DNA of 46,067 nucleotides from Thermoanaerobaculia bacterium (GTDB lineage Bacteria > Acidobacteriota > Thermoanaerobaculia > Multivoradales > J023), in the NCBI GenBank assembly GCA_028066595.1, contig JALCBJ010000045.1:9849-55915 (forward strand). Reading direction: 5' to 3'. Each line of letters starts with the position of its first letter. Position 1 is the stretch's first letter. The translations under genes and the position numbers were made by a program. This document shows, one piece after another, positions 17,368 through 25,787 of this stretch. The notes under the pieces were generated by a model. It saw only the letters and a list, made by a program, of their open reading frames with translations. It was not told the origin of the DNA and made no database searches.

Positions 17368-18774
17368 ATGACAGCTCCGAGCTCGGGACGTTTTCGCTCG
17401 CCCTGGATTCCCCGAGCCGGCTGGACGCTCGTCGTCCTCGGCCTCGCTGTTTTCGTCTGGGGCATGAACCGCCGCGCCGATCTGGCGGCTTCCGACGAAG
17501 GCGTGGTCCGAATGCTGTTCGTCCCCAGCGTCGAGCAGGGGACGTTGGCCCAACGGGGTGACGAGCTGGCGCGGTTCATCCGCGAGGATACGGGCCTGAT
17601 CCTGCAGACCGAAGTGCCTACCAGCTACGCAGCGGTGATCCAGGCCCTGGGCTCGGACCAGGCCGATGTCGCCTGGATGCCGGCGTTTGCGTATGTGATC
17701 GCCAATCAGCGTTACGGTGCCCAGGCCAGGCTGCAGGTGGTGCGTTCTGTGGACCGTTTCGCCATCGTCGTGACGCGCAAGGGAGCGGGACAGCCGGAGA
17801 CCATGAACGACTTGCGGGCCCGCAGGGTCGCGGTACCGTCGTCGCTGGAGCCGGAGCTCAGGGAACGCATCGTCGCGGCATTGGACCGCGAGGCGGAAGG
17901 GTGGATCGCGGTCGACGCGGAGAACGACCTGGCTGCGGTGCGGCAGCTCGTGGAGCGGCCGCTGGAGGTCGACGCCGCGGTCAGCTCCTACGTGTTCAGC
18001 GGACCGTACGACTTCGTGGGCGACGGTCGCAAGGAGCTGGAGTACCACCGTCCCGGAACGCTGCTCGACACGCGCATCCTGTTCACCACGGATACGCCAG
18101 TGGGTGAGAGGGCTCAGGTCTACTACGGTTCGGTGTTCTCGCGGGTCGACTCCGGGGCCCGTCGGCTCGACGAATTCGCCGGCCGTAGCTTTGCCTTCTC
18201 GGACGAGACGTCCACCTCAGGGCACATCTTTCCCCGAATGCTGCTCAACGAGCACGGAGTCGAGCTGTCGCGGGTGTATTTCGCCGGCGGTCATCCCAAC
18301 GTCATCCAGGCGGTGTGGGACGGCAAGGCGGTGGGTGGCGCTGCCTTCTATTCGCCTCCGGGAGAGACGCAGGCGCGGGAAGGTACTCTGGTGGGAGATG
18401 CGCGCATGCTGCTGCTGTCGCGCATGCCCGACATCGAGACCCGGCGCGCCTTTCTCGACGAAGTGCGCATCGTGGCCCTGTCCAATCCGATCCCCAACGA
18501 TCTCTGTGCAGCGCGTGCCGGATTTTCGGAAGATCTGTGGCAGCGGTTCGAGCGCTCGTTTCGCCGGTTCATTTCCACCCCGGCGGGCCAGGAAGCCTAC
18601 TTCGACCTGGTGGCGGGCGTCGACGCGGCGAGCGTGGACGATTCGTACTTCGATGGTTTTCGCCATGCCTTGGACAGCTCGGGTATGAGTGCCGATTCGC
18701 TGCTGGAGGCGGCCGAGAAAAAACTCGAGTCGCGAAGGAAGCCGAAGGAAGACGACCCGAAGGAGAAGGAGTGA
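17368..18774 (+). CDS. phnD: Phosphonate/phosphite-type ABC transporter binding protein, internally duplicated
   Basis: 468 residues, against about 300-340 for usual PhnD proteins. An N-terminal membrane anchor (WTLVVLGLAVFVWGM) replaces a cleavable signal. Lobe 1 reads VRMLFVPSVEQGTLAQRGDE and DQADVAWMPAFAYV, and the ligand-site motif FAFSDETSTSGHIFP is intact. The extra length is explained by two related segments about 121 residues apart: FAIVVTRKGAGQPETMNDL with RRVAVPSS at about 131, and VYYGSVFSRVDSGARRLDEF with RSFAFSD at about 251. The first copy has lost the STSG motif. A Lys/Glu-rich C-terminal tail follows. It heads an operon with phnC and phnE; the substrate could be phosphonate, phosphite or phosphate, as no C-P lyase genes are seen. 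The start has no clear ribosome-binding site. Confidence 0.85.
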   Translation: MTAPSSGRFRSPWIPRAGWTLVVLGLAVFVWGMNRRADLAASDEGVVRMLFVPSVEQGTLAQRGDELARFIREDTGLILQTEVPTSYAAVIQALGSDQADVAWMPAFAYVIANQRYGAQARLQVVRSVDRFAIVVTRKGAGQPETMNDLRARRVAVPSSLEPELRERIVAALDREAEGWIAVDAENDLAAVRQLVERPLEVDAAVSSYVFSGPYDFVGDGRKELEYHRPGTLLDTRILFTTDTPVGERAQVYYGSVFSRVDSGARRLDEFAGRSFAFSDETSTSGHIFPRMLLNEHGVELSRVYFAGGHPNVIQAVWDGKAVGGAAFYSPPGETQAREGTLVGDARMLLLSRMPDIETRRAFLDEVRIVALSNPIPNDLCAARAGFSEDLWQRFERSFRRFISTPAGQEAYFDLVAGVDAASVDDSYFDGFRHALDSSGMSADSLLEAAEKKLESRRKPKEDDPKEKE

Positions 18775-19568
18775 TGTCGGGACCGTCGGAGATGCAGCGG
18801 CGGGAGGCGGTGCGCATCGAAGGCCTGTCCAAGGTCTACGATGACGGTACCTTGGCCTTGGACGGCGTCGACCTCACGGTGTACGAAGGAGAGTTTCTGG
18901 TAGTGCTGGGGCTGTCCGGGTCGGGCAAGTCGACGCTACTGCGCTGTGTCAACCGGCTGATCGAGCCGACCGAGGGCCGGATCCTGATACATGGCGAGGA
19001 CATGACCGCCGCTACCGGCCGAACGCTACGCCGCATGCGTAGCGATGTGGCGATGATTTTCCAGCAGTTCAACCTGGTTCGTCGCCACACGGTGCTGACC
19101 AACGTGTTGTCAGGCTCGCTCGGCCGTTCGGGTCGACTGGGGAGCTACTTCCTTCGGTTCTCGGAGATCGAACGAAAGAAGGCGTTGGAATTCCTCGAAC
19201 GCGTCGGGCTCGAGGGCAGGGATCAGAGCCGCGCCGATGCCCTCTCGGGTGGCCAGCAACAACGAGTGGCCATCGCCCGGGCCCTCATGCAGGAGGCCAA
19301 GCTGGTGCTGGCCGACGAACCGGTTGCCTCACTCGACCCAGCGCTTCGTCACTCGGTCATGCGTCACATCGAAGGCCTGAACCGCGACGAGGGCATGACA
19401 GTGATGTGCACCCTTCACGACATCGACTTGGTGCGTCGATACGCCACCCGACTGGTGGCCCTGCGTGCCGGCCGCAAGGTTTGGGAGGGAACCGCGGACG
19501 AGTTCGACGACGAGACATTTCTCGAGATCTACGGGCAAGAAGCCGAGCCGGCCGCGGAGGTCGCCTGA
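18774..19568 (+). CDS. phnC: Phosphonate-type ABC transporter ATP-binding protein
   Basis: 264 residues. The start ATG at 18774 overlaps the phnD stop (TGATG) and has AAGGAG upstream. Motifs: Walker A GLSGSGKST (residues 46-54), Q-loop MIFQQFNLVRR, signature DALSGGQQQRVAIARAL, Walker B LVLADEPVASLDP, and H-switch CTLHDIDLVRRYATR. The QQFNLV and VLTNVL segments are characteristic of the PhnC branch. It powers uptake through PhnE with PhnD as receptor. The next gene starts within its stop codon. Confidence 0.92.
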   Translation: MSGPSEMQRREAVRIEGLSKVYDDGTLALDGVDLTVYEGEFLVVLGLSGSGKSTLLRCVNRLIEPTEGRILIHGEDMTAATGRTLRRMRSDVAMIFQQFNLVRRHTVLTNVLSGSLGRSGRLGSYFLRFSEIERKKALEFLERVGLEGRDQSRADALSGGQQQRVAIARALMQEAKLVLADEPVASLDPALRHSVMRHIEGLNRDEGMTVMCTLHDIDLVRRYATRLVALRAGRKVWEGTADEFDDETFLEIYGQEAEPAAEVA

Positions 19569-20692
19569 TGGCTGCAGTGCCCCGCGATCCGATCTCCGAC
19601 GTTCAGCAGCGTATCCTCGAACGTCAGAACACACCGTGGAAGAAGGGAGTCCGACGCCTCCAAGGACTGTTCGTAGATGCGGTGTTGATCCTCCTCGTGC
19701 TCCTGATGCTGGAGTTTCTCGCCCTGGCGTTCTCGGGACGGCGGGGACCGACCGGGTTGCTGCTGACCCCGGAAGAGATTCTCGATCGCCTGACATATCC
19801 CTGGCTGGCCTTGGCTGCGGGGTTCTTGGCGCTGGTATGGAACCTCTTCTACCGTGCCATCGGTACCTCTCCGGGACGAGCCTTGGTGCGCGGTGCGATG
19901 AAGGAGGAAGAAAACCTGCCATGGACCCAGACAAGCCGCGGTTGGTTTTCGGTTCTTCTCATCCAGCTGACATTCTTCACTGGTTGGCTGGTGACGGAAG
20001 TGCAGGTGGTCGCGTTCCTCACCAAGTTCAGCAAGGCCCAGGACATCGTTCGCGGACTGATGAATCCGTCGGCGGATGTGCTGCACCAGGGTCTGATCCT
20101 CCTGGTGCAAACGATCTTCCTGGCGTTCATGGCGACGGCTTTCGCCATCCCCATCGCCTTCGCCGTCTCGTTCTTGGCAGCGCGCAATCTGACACGGGCC
20201 AATTTCTGGTCACGTACTGCATATCTCGTCGTACGGACCCTGATGAACCTGACCCGCGCTGTGGAACCTCTGGTTTGGGCCCTGATCTTCATCAGCTGGG
20301 TAGGCATCGGTCCGTTCGCCGGAGTCTTGGCTCTCTGGGTGCATTCGGTGGCCGCGTTGGTGAAGCTCTACTCGGAGCAGATCGAGTCGATCGACAACGG
20401 CCCGGTGGAGGCGATCACGGCGACCGGGGCTTCGACGCTCCAGGTGCTGCGCTATGGCGTGGTTCCCCAAGTGATCCCGCCGTTTCTGTCGTTCACCATC
20501 TACCGTTGGGATATCAACGTCCGCATGTCGACGATCATCGGCTTTGTCGGTGGCGGTGGTATCGGCTACATCTTGAAGCCGCGGGTCGACCTTGGTGCGT
20601 GGGGAGAGGTCGGCACCCTGGTGATTCTGATCGCGGTAACGGTGTGGATGATGGACATCGTGTCCGCCAAGATCCGCGAGAGGATCGTGTAG
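19568..20692 (+). CDS. phnE: Phosphonate-type ABC transporter permease with N-terminal extension
   Basis: 374 residues from the ATG at 19568, which overlaps the phnC stop (TGATG). The C-terminal 250 residues form a normal PhnE permease with membrane segments and an EAA-type coupling loop (SIDNGPVEAITATGASTLQV) followed by YGVVPQVIPPF, then VGGGGIGYILKPRV. About 120 extra N-terminal residues carry two further membrane segments (VDAVLILLVLLMLEFLALAF and LALAAGFLALVWNLFY), so it is longer than the usual 260-280 residues. It ends 66 bp before the convergent polysaccharide operon; the only signal there is a weak GCGAG/CTCGC hairpin. Confidence 0.9.
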   Translation: MAAVPRDPISDVQQRILERQNTPWKKGVRRLQGLFVDAVLILLVLLMLEFLALAFSGRRGPTGLLLTPEEILDRLTYPWLALAAGFLALVWNLFYRAIGTSPGRALVRGAMKEEENLPWTQTSRGWFSVLLIQLTFFTGWLVTEVQVVAFLTKFSKAQDIVRGLMNPSADVLHQGLILLVQTIFLAFMATAFAIPIAFAVSFLAARNLTRANFWSRTAYLVVRTLMNLTRAVEPLVWALIFISWVGIGPFAGVLALWVHSVAALVKLYSEQIESIDNGPVEAITATGASTLQVLRYGVVPQVIPPFLSFTIYRWDINVRMSTIIGFVGGGGIGYILKPRVDLGAWGEVGTLVILIAVTVWMMDIVSAKIRERIV

Positions 20693-20758
20693 CTGAGACC
20701 GGAGCCGACGAGTCAGCCATCCGAGCAGACTTGACCGGGTAGCGAGAGGCTCGCCGGC

Positions 20759-22042
20759 TCAGGATCGAGCAGGAACCGGGGAGCTCCGTCGATGGACCGG
20801 CAGCGGCACGCCGAGGTGGCGACGGCGGGTCTCCTCGAGGAATGCGAGAAGACGTGCGCCATAGGCGCCGAGGCTGAATTCCTCTTCGACTTGCCGACGG
20901 GCTCGTCGGATCAGGCGGAGTCGGAGGTCCTCGTCCGTCGACAGCTCGTGCAGGCAGCTGGCCAGGTGTTCAGGCCTACCCGCCTGGAAGGCCAGAGCGT
21001 TGACTCGGTCCTCGATCAGCTCCGCGCTGCCGCCTGTCACGGTTGACACGACGGCGCACCCGCTCGCCATGGCTTCGAGATGAGCCAGGCCGAAGGGCTC
21101 CGGCCATTCGGAGGGAAAGACGAGAATGTGGCTGCGCCGGTGCCACTCCGCCACGTCTCGGTGTTTAACCCTGCCGACCCATCGAATGTGCCTCTCGATG
21201 CCGTAGGTGGCAGCCAGTTGCTCGAGCTCGTTCTCGTATTCGGGTACACCGTCGCCGACGAGACGAAGCCGGATTCCGAGTTCGTCAGACAGTTGGAGAC
21301 GCAGAAGTCCGAGGGCTTGAATGAGGGTGTGGACACCCTTGTTGCGGCTGATCTGTCCGACATAGAGAAGCTCTAGGGGCTGGTCTGCCGAGCGACGCCG
21401 AGGTCTGTACGGAAAGCTCTCGAGAGGAATTCCTTGCCGAATGATCCGGCTGGAGTCGAAGGCCACCCCTTCTTCCGACAGGCCTTCCTCGAGAGCTCGG
21501 CTGATGAATGCGGCCGGAAACGAAACCGTCGCTAGGGTACTTCCGCGATAGATCGTGTGCTCGGCAAGACGCCGAGCGAGGCTTCTGACGCCGGACGGTT
21601 TCGCCGTGCGAAACTGTCGCGGATGGAAGTCGTTGACGGTCTGGCAGACCGGAAGGCCCAAGGCTTGTGCGGCTTGAACGGGGCCCAGGCTCAGTCGATT
21701 CAGGCACCAGCAGAACACGAGGTCCGCTCCTCGGCCATCTGAGAAACGATGGGGAAGGGAACGAAGCCATTGGATGGTGAGCCGTCGGTTCTGTCGGCGG
21801 ACCTGGTTCTGCCGTGCCAGGCTGAAGTCGACCTCGCCGACATCCTCCCCTTCCCGCGGGAGATCGCAGGTGAGGGTGAGCTCGGCGGTCACGCCGCGGG
21901 GAGGCGACCTGACGAAGTTCGACGTAAGAACCTCGACCCGATGGCCCTGCTGCCGAAAGAGGGAAGCGATCTGGGCTGCCAAGATTTCGTAGCCACCGAA
22001 GATGGTGGGCGGCCAGAGGTTGGAGATGAAAGCGATGTTCAT
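20759..22042 (-). CDS. GT4-family glycosyltransferase
   Basis: 427 residues. The start ATG at 22042 overlaps the stop of the flippase gene (ATGA) and has GGGGGAAG upstream. It is a GT-B fold enzyme: the N-terminal domain has SNLWPPTIFGGYEILAAQI with the acceptor-side Gly-rich loop, and the C-terminal domain has LLYVGQISRNKGVHTLIQAL and the E-x7-E motif in EPFGLAHLEAMASG. It should move a sugar from a nucleotide donor to a growing lipid-linked glycan on the cytoplasmic face. It is clearly paralogous to the enzyme at 33988-35187 in the other arm. Last gene of the leftward arm. Confidence 0.88.
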   Translation of the reverse strand: MNIAFISNLWPPTIFGGYEILAAQIASLFRQQGHRVEVLTSNFVRSPPRGVTAELTLTCDLPREGEDVGEVDFSLARQNQVRRQNRRLTIQWLRSLPHRFSDGRGADLVFCWCLNRLSLGPVQAAQALGLPVCQTVNDFHPRQFRTAKPSGVRSLARRLAEHTIYRGSTLATVSFPAAFISRALEEGLSEEGVAFDSSRIIRQGIPLESFPYRPRRRSADQPLELLYVGQISRNKGVHTLIQALGLLRLQLSDELGIRLRLVGDGVPEYENELEQLAATYGIERHIRWVGRVKHRDVAEWHRRSHILVFPSEWPEPFGLAHLEAMASGCAVVSTVTGGSAELIEDRVNALAFQAGRPEHLASCLHELSTDEDLRLRLIRRARRQVEEEFSLGAYGARLLAFLEETRRRHLGVPLPVHRRSSPVPARS

Positions 22043-23532
22043 AGAGCTTCCCCCCGTTGCCAGGTCACGAACGGCCGGGCGGCCTGCCGCCACGGCGCGG
22101 TGAGGATGCTGCCCAGCAGCGCCAGGAGGACGCCGGCGACGAGACCTGGAAGGGTCTCGGACCACGGCGACAAGCGCAGCAGGACGAGCGAAGAGATCCA
22201 GACGACGCCGGGCCGCGCCAAGGGTCGGACGATCGCCAACCAGAGGCCCGCCGGCCGTAGTGCGAATCGGCGGGCCGCTACCGTGGGCACCACGAACACG
22301 TCGAAGACAAAGGTGACTACGAGGGTCGCGGCCGCGACTCCTAGGACTCCGAACCTCTGTACCCAGAGAAAGCTGAGACCGAGATTGAGGCCGGCGCTGG
22401 CCAGAGCCAACCTACCCATGAGGTGGTGCCAGCCACTCATCGCCAATACGCCGGCGGCTCCCAACTGGGGACCGGAAAGGAGCAGGGCACCGGCCAACAG
22501 GAGGAGGATGGCCTCGGTGTCCCCGGGAACGTCGCCGAGCCACATCTCGAGTAGCGGACCAGCCAGGATCACCAGAGGTAGTGCGACGGCCAGAGTCGCG
22601 GCGGTTCCCAGCTGCATGCTGTGTAGCAGCAACGAACGCCGGCTTGCCTCGTCCTTCGCCTGGGCGGCGCGCGGAGCCATGAGGTTAGTGAGCTGTTTCA
22701 CCGTCATGGTCCCGGTCTCGACGAGTTTCTGTGCCAAGCCGTAGGCTGCCACGGCGGTCAGGGAGGCTCCGATCTGGACGAGGATCGGGTCGGTGCGCAG
22801 GAGCACAGTGCCTGCCAGGCCGGAGAAGAAGAACGCGAGCGAGAAAGAAGTCAGGGCGGGTACGGTACGTAGATCGACCAATGTCCAGGATAGCCGGAGC
22901 TCGGGAATGCGATGCAGCGCCGTTGCTGCGATGACCGCGTGTTCCGTCAGCATCACCGCCAAGTGAATGGCGGCGAGCTCGACCAGGCCGGCTCCCGTCT
23001 CCAGCGCAACCCATGTCGCGAGAGCGAGAACGGAGCTGGCCGCCGTTTGGATCGTAGAGAGCGCTACGATCTGGCGGCCGCCGTAGAGGATTCCCCGGAA
23101 GATCGACAGGGGCATCCCGAGACTGAGAATACGTAGGCCGAGCAAGACCATGAAGAGGATGACTTCCTGCTCTCGATTCGGGGGAATGCCGGACATTGTG
23201 ACGGCAGCCTGTGCGAGCAGGACCACGCAGGGAACGGACAGGATCCCCAAGAAACCGAGGAGCGCCAGGATCGTGCTCAGCTTGGCGTTCCGCTCGTCCG
23301 AACGCTCGGTCCCGCCGGCCTCGGCGATGACCTTGATGGCCGCGGTGCCGAAGCCCAAGTCGAGCAGGCCCGCGAGTCCGAGCAGGCTCCAGGCCAACAC
23401 CCAGAGGCCGTAGTCGGAAGTCCCGAGCTCTTCGACCATGATCGGGACGACCAGGGCCATGGCGATTCCCTGAGCGAAAAACCGGCCGAGGCTGGCTGCG
23501 GCCTCGTGACGGAGCTTGGGCTGGGCGCTCAA
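22039..23532 (-). CDS. Wzx-like polysaccharide flippase (MATE/MOP superfamily)
   Basis: 497 residues with about 12-14 membrane segments. I place the start at a TTG (23532) because it overlaps the upstream stop as TTGA, has AGGGGAGA directly before it and gives the expected N-terminus SAQPKLRHEAAASLGRFFAQ; the next ATG lies inside the first membrane helix. Motifs such as GTSDYGLWVLAWSLLGLAGLLD and YGLAQKLVETGTMTVKQLTN match oligosaccharide flippases that carry lipid-linked repeat units across the inner membrane. With the Wzy-like polymerase and the Wzz-like protein in the other arm this makes a Wzx/Wzy-type export route. Confidence 0.88.
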   Translation of the reverse strand: MSAQPKLRHEAAASLGRFFAQGIAMALVVPIMVEELGTSDYGLWVLAWSLLGLAGLLDLGFGTAAIKVIAEAGGTERSDERNAKLSTILALLGFLGILSVPCVVLLAQAAVTMSGIPPNREQEVILFMVLLGLRILSLGMPLSIFRGILYGGRQIVALSTIQTAASSVLALATWVALETGAGLVELAAIHLAVMLTEHAVIAATALHRIPELRLSWTLVDLRTVPALTSFSLAFFFSGLAGTVLLRTDPILVQIGASLTAVAAYGLAQKLVETGTMTVKQLTNLMAPRAAQAKDEASRRSLLLHSMQLGTAATLAVALPLVILAGPLLEMWLGDVPGDTEAILLLLAGALLLSGPQLGAAGVLAMSGWHHLMGRLALASAGLNLGLSFLWVQRFGVLGVAAATLVVTFVFDVFVVPTVAARRFALRPAGLWLAIVRPLARPGVVWISSLVLLRLSPWSETLPGLVAGVLLALLGSILTAPWRQAARPFVTWQRGEAL

Positions 23533-24974
23533 GGTCTCCCCTCGGCTGTGGCAAGCCGCCTGGGTAGCACCTGCGGGCGGAGGACGATACTCACCCAAGC
23601 GAGTCGGCAGAGAAGTGCGAGATCGGATCGAAGCGATCTGTCGGCCATCCAAACGGCCTCGGCGAGATCGGTCTCCAGCTCCCCGCCCTCCGGAGAGCAG
23701 AGTGCCGCCGGACCGAGCCAACCGGACCGGGCAGAGGCCAGGATCTCGCCGACCCATGGCCGAGCGCTGTCAGATGATGCCGGCTCGGCTGGACGGATGC
23801 CTAGGAGATCGAGATCGCCGCGTATGACAGCGAAGATCCAAGGCAACCGACGGAGCGGAATGGATGCCCGCGCCTCGATCGCCCGGAATGTAGCGCGGGT
23901 GGTTCTGTTGCTCCACAGCCGGCGGCGCACGAAGGGATCACGGGGCGCGGCGACGAAGGCCGACACGAGCCAGAGCAGAAAGATCGGGAGCGCGACGGTC
24001 ACCGTCAGGGCCAGAGTGGTTCGCATCGCGACTGAAGCGAGACCGCGTAGGGTCGCGTTCAGATCCAGGCGCCGCAGCACCGGGGAGGCGGTGCCTGCTC
24101 GCGGTCTTGTCAGACGGTGGGCCGCCCCGCCCCGTGCGACGAGGCTTTCGAGCGCGCTCGGCGATCCGACGTACGTCTCCCCGAGAACCGAGGCATTACG
24201 AACCTCGACTCCTTCGTCGACGATGCAGTTCGAACCGAGTATTGCGCCGGGGCCCACGACGGCGCCCTCGCCGACGTCGCATCCCGAGCCGAGGAAGACG
24301 GGTGCGTTCAACTCGATGTCGCGGCCTAGAGATACGCGACGTCCGGCCCAAACACCGGGAGCCAGCTCGCGAGCATGGAGCGTTACGGGTATCCGTCCTG
24401 TCGTCGCAGCAACGTTCGCGGCGTGAATACCCTCCGGAGTATCGACGGCGATGGCCGAATGACGGCGGAGGGTCACTGTTTCGGCGGGACCACCGGAGCC
24501 TGTGAACAGCTCGAGGCCGAGGGGCAGGCCGTCTTCTCCCAAGGCCTCGATGGACCCTGGACGGAAGCCGATCTGCCCGCTGCATCGGCGGGCTATCAGC
24601 AGGTCTGCCTCTCGGAGGAACTCCTTCAAGCACGGCGCGCGTAGACGATCAGCGTAGATCAGGAGCCTGGATTCCGCTCCACCGCAGTCGGCAAGGATGC
24701 GATGGCGAGAGCAGTCGCCACGGGTCAAGGTTTCCTCCAGCTCCACTCCCCATCGTGCTCCACCCGCGAGGAGGTTTCTGATGGCGTCGATCTCGGAGGA
24801 AATCGCCAGAGTCGCCTGGCGGATCTCGGATTCGAAAAGCTCGTCCATCACATACTCGAGGATCGATCGACCGGCGATGGGAAGCAGAGCGAGGGGTTTG
24901 TCGGGCCACAACCTCCCGAGGCGGTGCTGACAGCGATCGGCGATGATCCAGACGTTCTCCGGAATCGAAGGCAT
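23529..24974 (-). CDS. Nucleotidyltransferase-like / hexapeptide / pseudo sugar-transferase fusion
   Basis: 481 residues; the ATG at 24974 has GGGAGGAA upstream. The N-terminal 110 residues look like a sugar-nucleotide nucleotidyltransferase (DKPLALLPIAGRSILEYVMD), but the glycine-rich GxGTRL loop is replaced by ADRCQHRLGRLW. Residues about 195-260 are left-handed beta-helix hexapeptide repeats (GRDIELNAPVFLGSGCDV, VVGPGAILGSNCIVDEGVEV). A membrane segment (TVTVALPIFLLWLVSAFVAA) then leads to a region ending LPWIFAVIRGDLDLLGIRP, which echoes the LPQLxNVLRGDMSLVGPRP signature of initiating sugar-phosphate transferases but lacks its Asp-Glu dyad. It may be a scaffold or regulatory partner of the intact transferase encoded next to it. 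Enzyme activity is doubtful. Confidence 0.7.
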   Translation of the reverse strand: MPSIPENVWIIADRCQHRLGRLWPDKPLALLPIAGRSILEYVMDELFESEIRQATLAISSEIDAIRNLLAGGARWGVELEETLTRGDCSRHRILADCGGAESRLLIYADRLRAPCLKEFLREADLLIARRCSGQIGFRPGSIEALGEDGLPLGLELFTGSGGPAETVTLRRHSAIAVDTPEGIHAANVAATTGRIPVTLHARELAPGVWAGRRVSLGRDIELNAPVFLGSGCDVGEGAVVGPGAILGSNCIVDEGVEVRNASVLGETYVGSPSALESLVARGGAAHRLTRPRAGTASPVLRRLDLNATLRGLASVAMRTTLALTVTVALPIFLLWLVSAFVAAPRDPFVRRRLWSNRTTRATFRAIEARASIPLRRLPWIFAVIRGDLDLLGIRPAEPASSDSARPWVGEILASARSGWLGPAALCSPEGGELETDLAEAVWMADRSLRSDLALLCRLAWVSIVLRPQVLPRRLATAEGRP

Positions 24975-25055
24975 GGTTCCTCCCTAGATCGAGGTTCTCG
25001 ACAGATGGTGGGTGCGCAGGCCGTCGGGCCCACGCGTCTCAGCAAGTCAGTGACG

Positions 25056-25787
25056 TCAGCAGGCGCCTCGTGCCAGCAGGACGGCAGGCACGGTCTGCAG
25101 AAGTAGCCTCATGTCGAGACCCAGCGATTGATGTTGCTCGTAGTCGATGTCCATCTGGACTTGCCGTTCGAACGGGATCAAGGAACGTCCGGAGACTTGC
25201 CAGATACAAGTGAGTCCGGGAACGCAGTCGAGCCTCCTGCGAGCCGTCAAGTCGTAAGCCTCGACCTCGCTCGGTATCGGTGGTCGAGGCCCGACCAGCG
25301 ACATGTCTCCACGAAGCACGTTGAGGAGTTGCGGCAGCTCGTCGATGGAGAACCGGCGGATCAGATAGCCGACCCGCGTGATTCGCGGGTCTCGTTTCAG
25401 CTTGAAACGAATCCCGCCACTCATCGCCGCTTTGTTCTCCAGCTTCTTTCGTGCGGACTCCGCATCGACGACCATGGATCGGAATTTCCATAGCTGGAAC
25501 AGGCGGCCGCTTCGGCCAACGCGTACCTGCCGAAAGAAAATGGGGCCGGGAGACTCGAGCTTGATGGCCAGGGCCACCAGGATCAGAAGAGGAAGTACTG
25601 CGATCAGCACGATCGAGGCCACCGTGAGATCTAGGGTTCGTTTCGCAGTGGGGTAGAGCAGGCGCGACAGGTGACGGGAATACGCTTTGGAGAGTGCGAA
25701 CAGCGCGGGTCGCTGTGTGTTTCGATGGGCCGGGAGTCGCGGTCTAGATACCTGGAGTGTCATGTTGCTTCTCGTAGATATGTTCAT
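25056..25787 (-). CDS. Initiating sugar-phosphate transferase (polyprenyl-phosphate glycosyl-1-phosphate transferase)
   Basis: 243 residues from the ATG at 25787, which overlaps the upstream stop (ATGA); the ATG at 25763, with GAGAAG upstream, would give 235 residues and is nearly as likely. One membrane hairpin (VASIVLIAVLPLLILVALAI) is followed by the complete catalytic core: GPIFFRQVRVGRSGRLFQLW, KFRSMVVDAE, SIDELPQLLNVLRGDMSLVG, PRPPIPSE and PGLTCIWQVSGRS. The protein should load the first sugar-1-phosphate on undecaprenyl phosphate and so start the repeat unit. It lacks the long N-terminal four-helix/CoA-binding region of WbaP types. The 81 bp to the next gene hold a short TCGAG/CTCGA hairpin. 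Confidence 0.92.
   Translation of the reverse strand: MNISTRSNMTLQVSRPRLPAHRNTQRPALFALSKAYSRHLSRLLYPTAKRTLDLTVASIVLIAVLPLLILVALAIKLESPGPIFFRQVRVGRSGRLFQLWKFRSMVVDAESARKKLENKAAMSGGIRFKLKRDPRITRVGYLIRRFSIDELPQLLNVLRGDMSLVGPRPPIPSEVEAYDLTARRRLDCVPGLTCIWQVSGRSLIPFERQVQMDIDYEQHQSLGLDMRLLLQTVPAVLLARGAC

Noticed and set aside
19465..20742. A 425-codon plus-strand ORF in a second frame over phnC/phnE
   Set aside because: It overlaps two well-supported genes in another frame, is rich in Arg, Gly and Pro, and matches no family.
21749..22744. A 331-codon plus-strand ORF opposite the GT4 and flippase genes
   Set aside because: It is a shadow frame; its translation is low-complexity and Arg/Ala-rich, while both minus-strand genes have firm family motifs.
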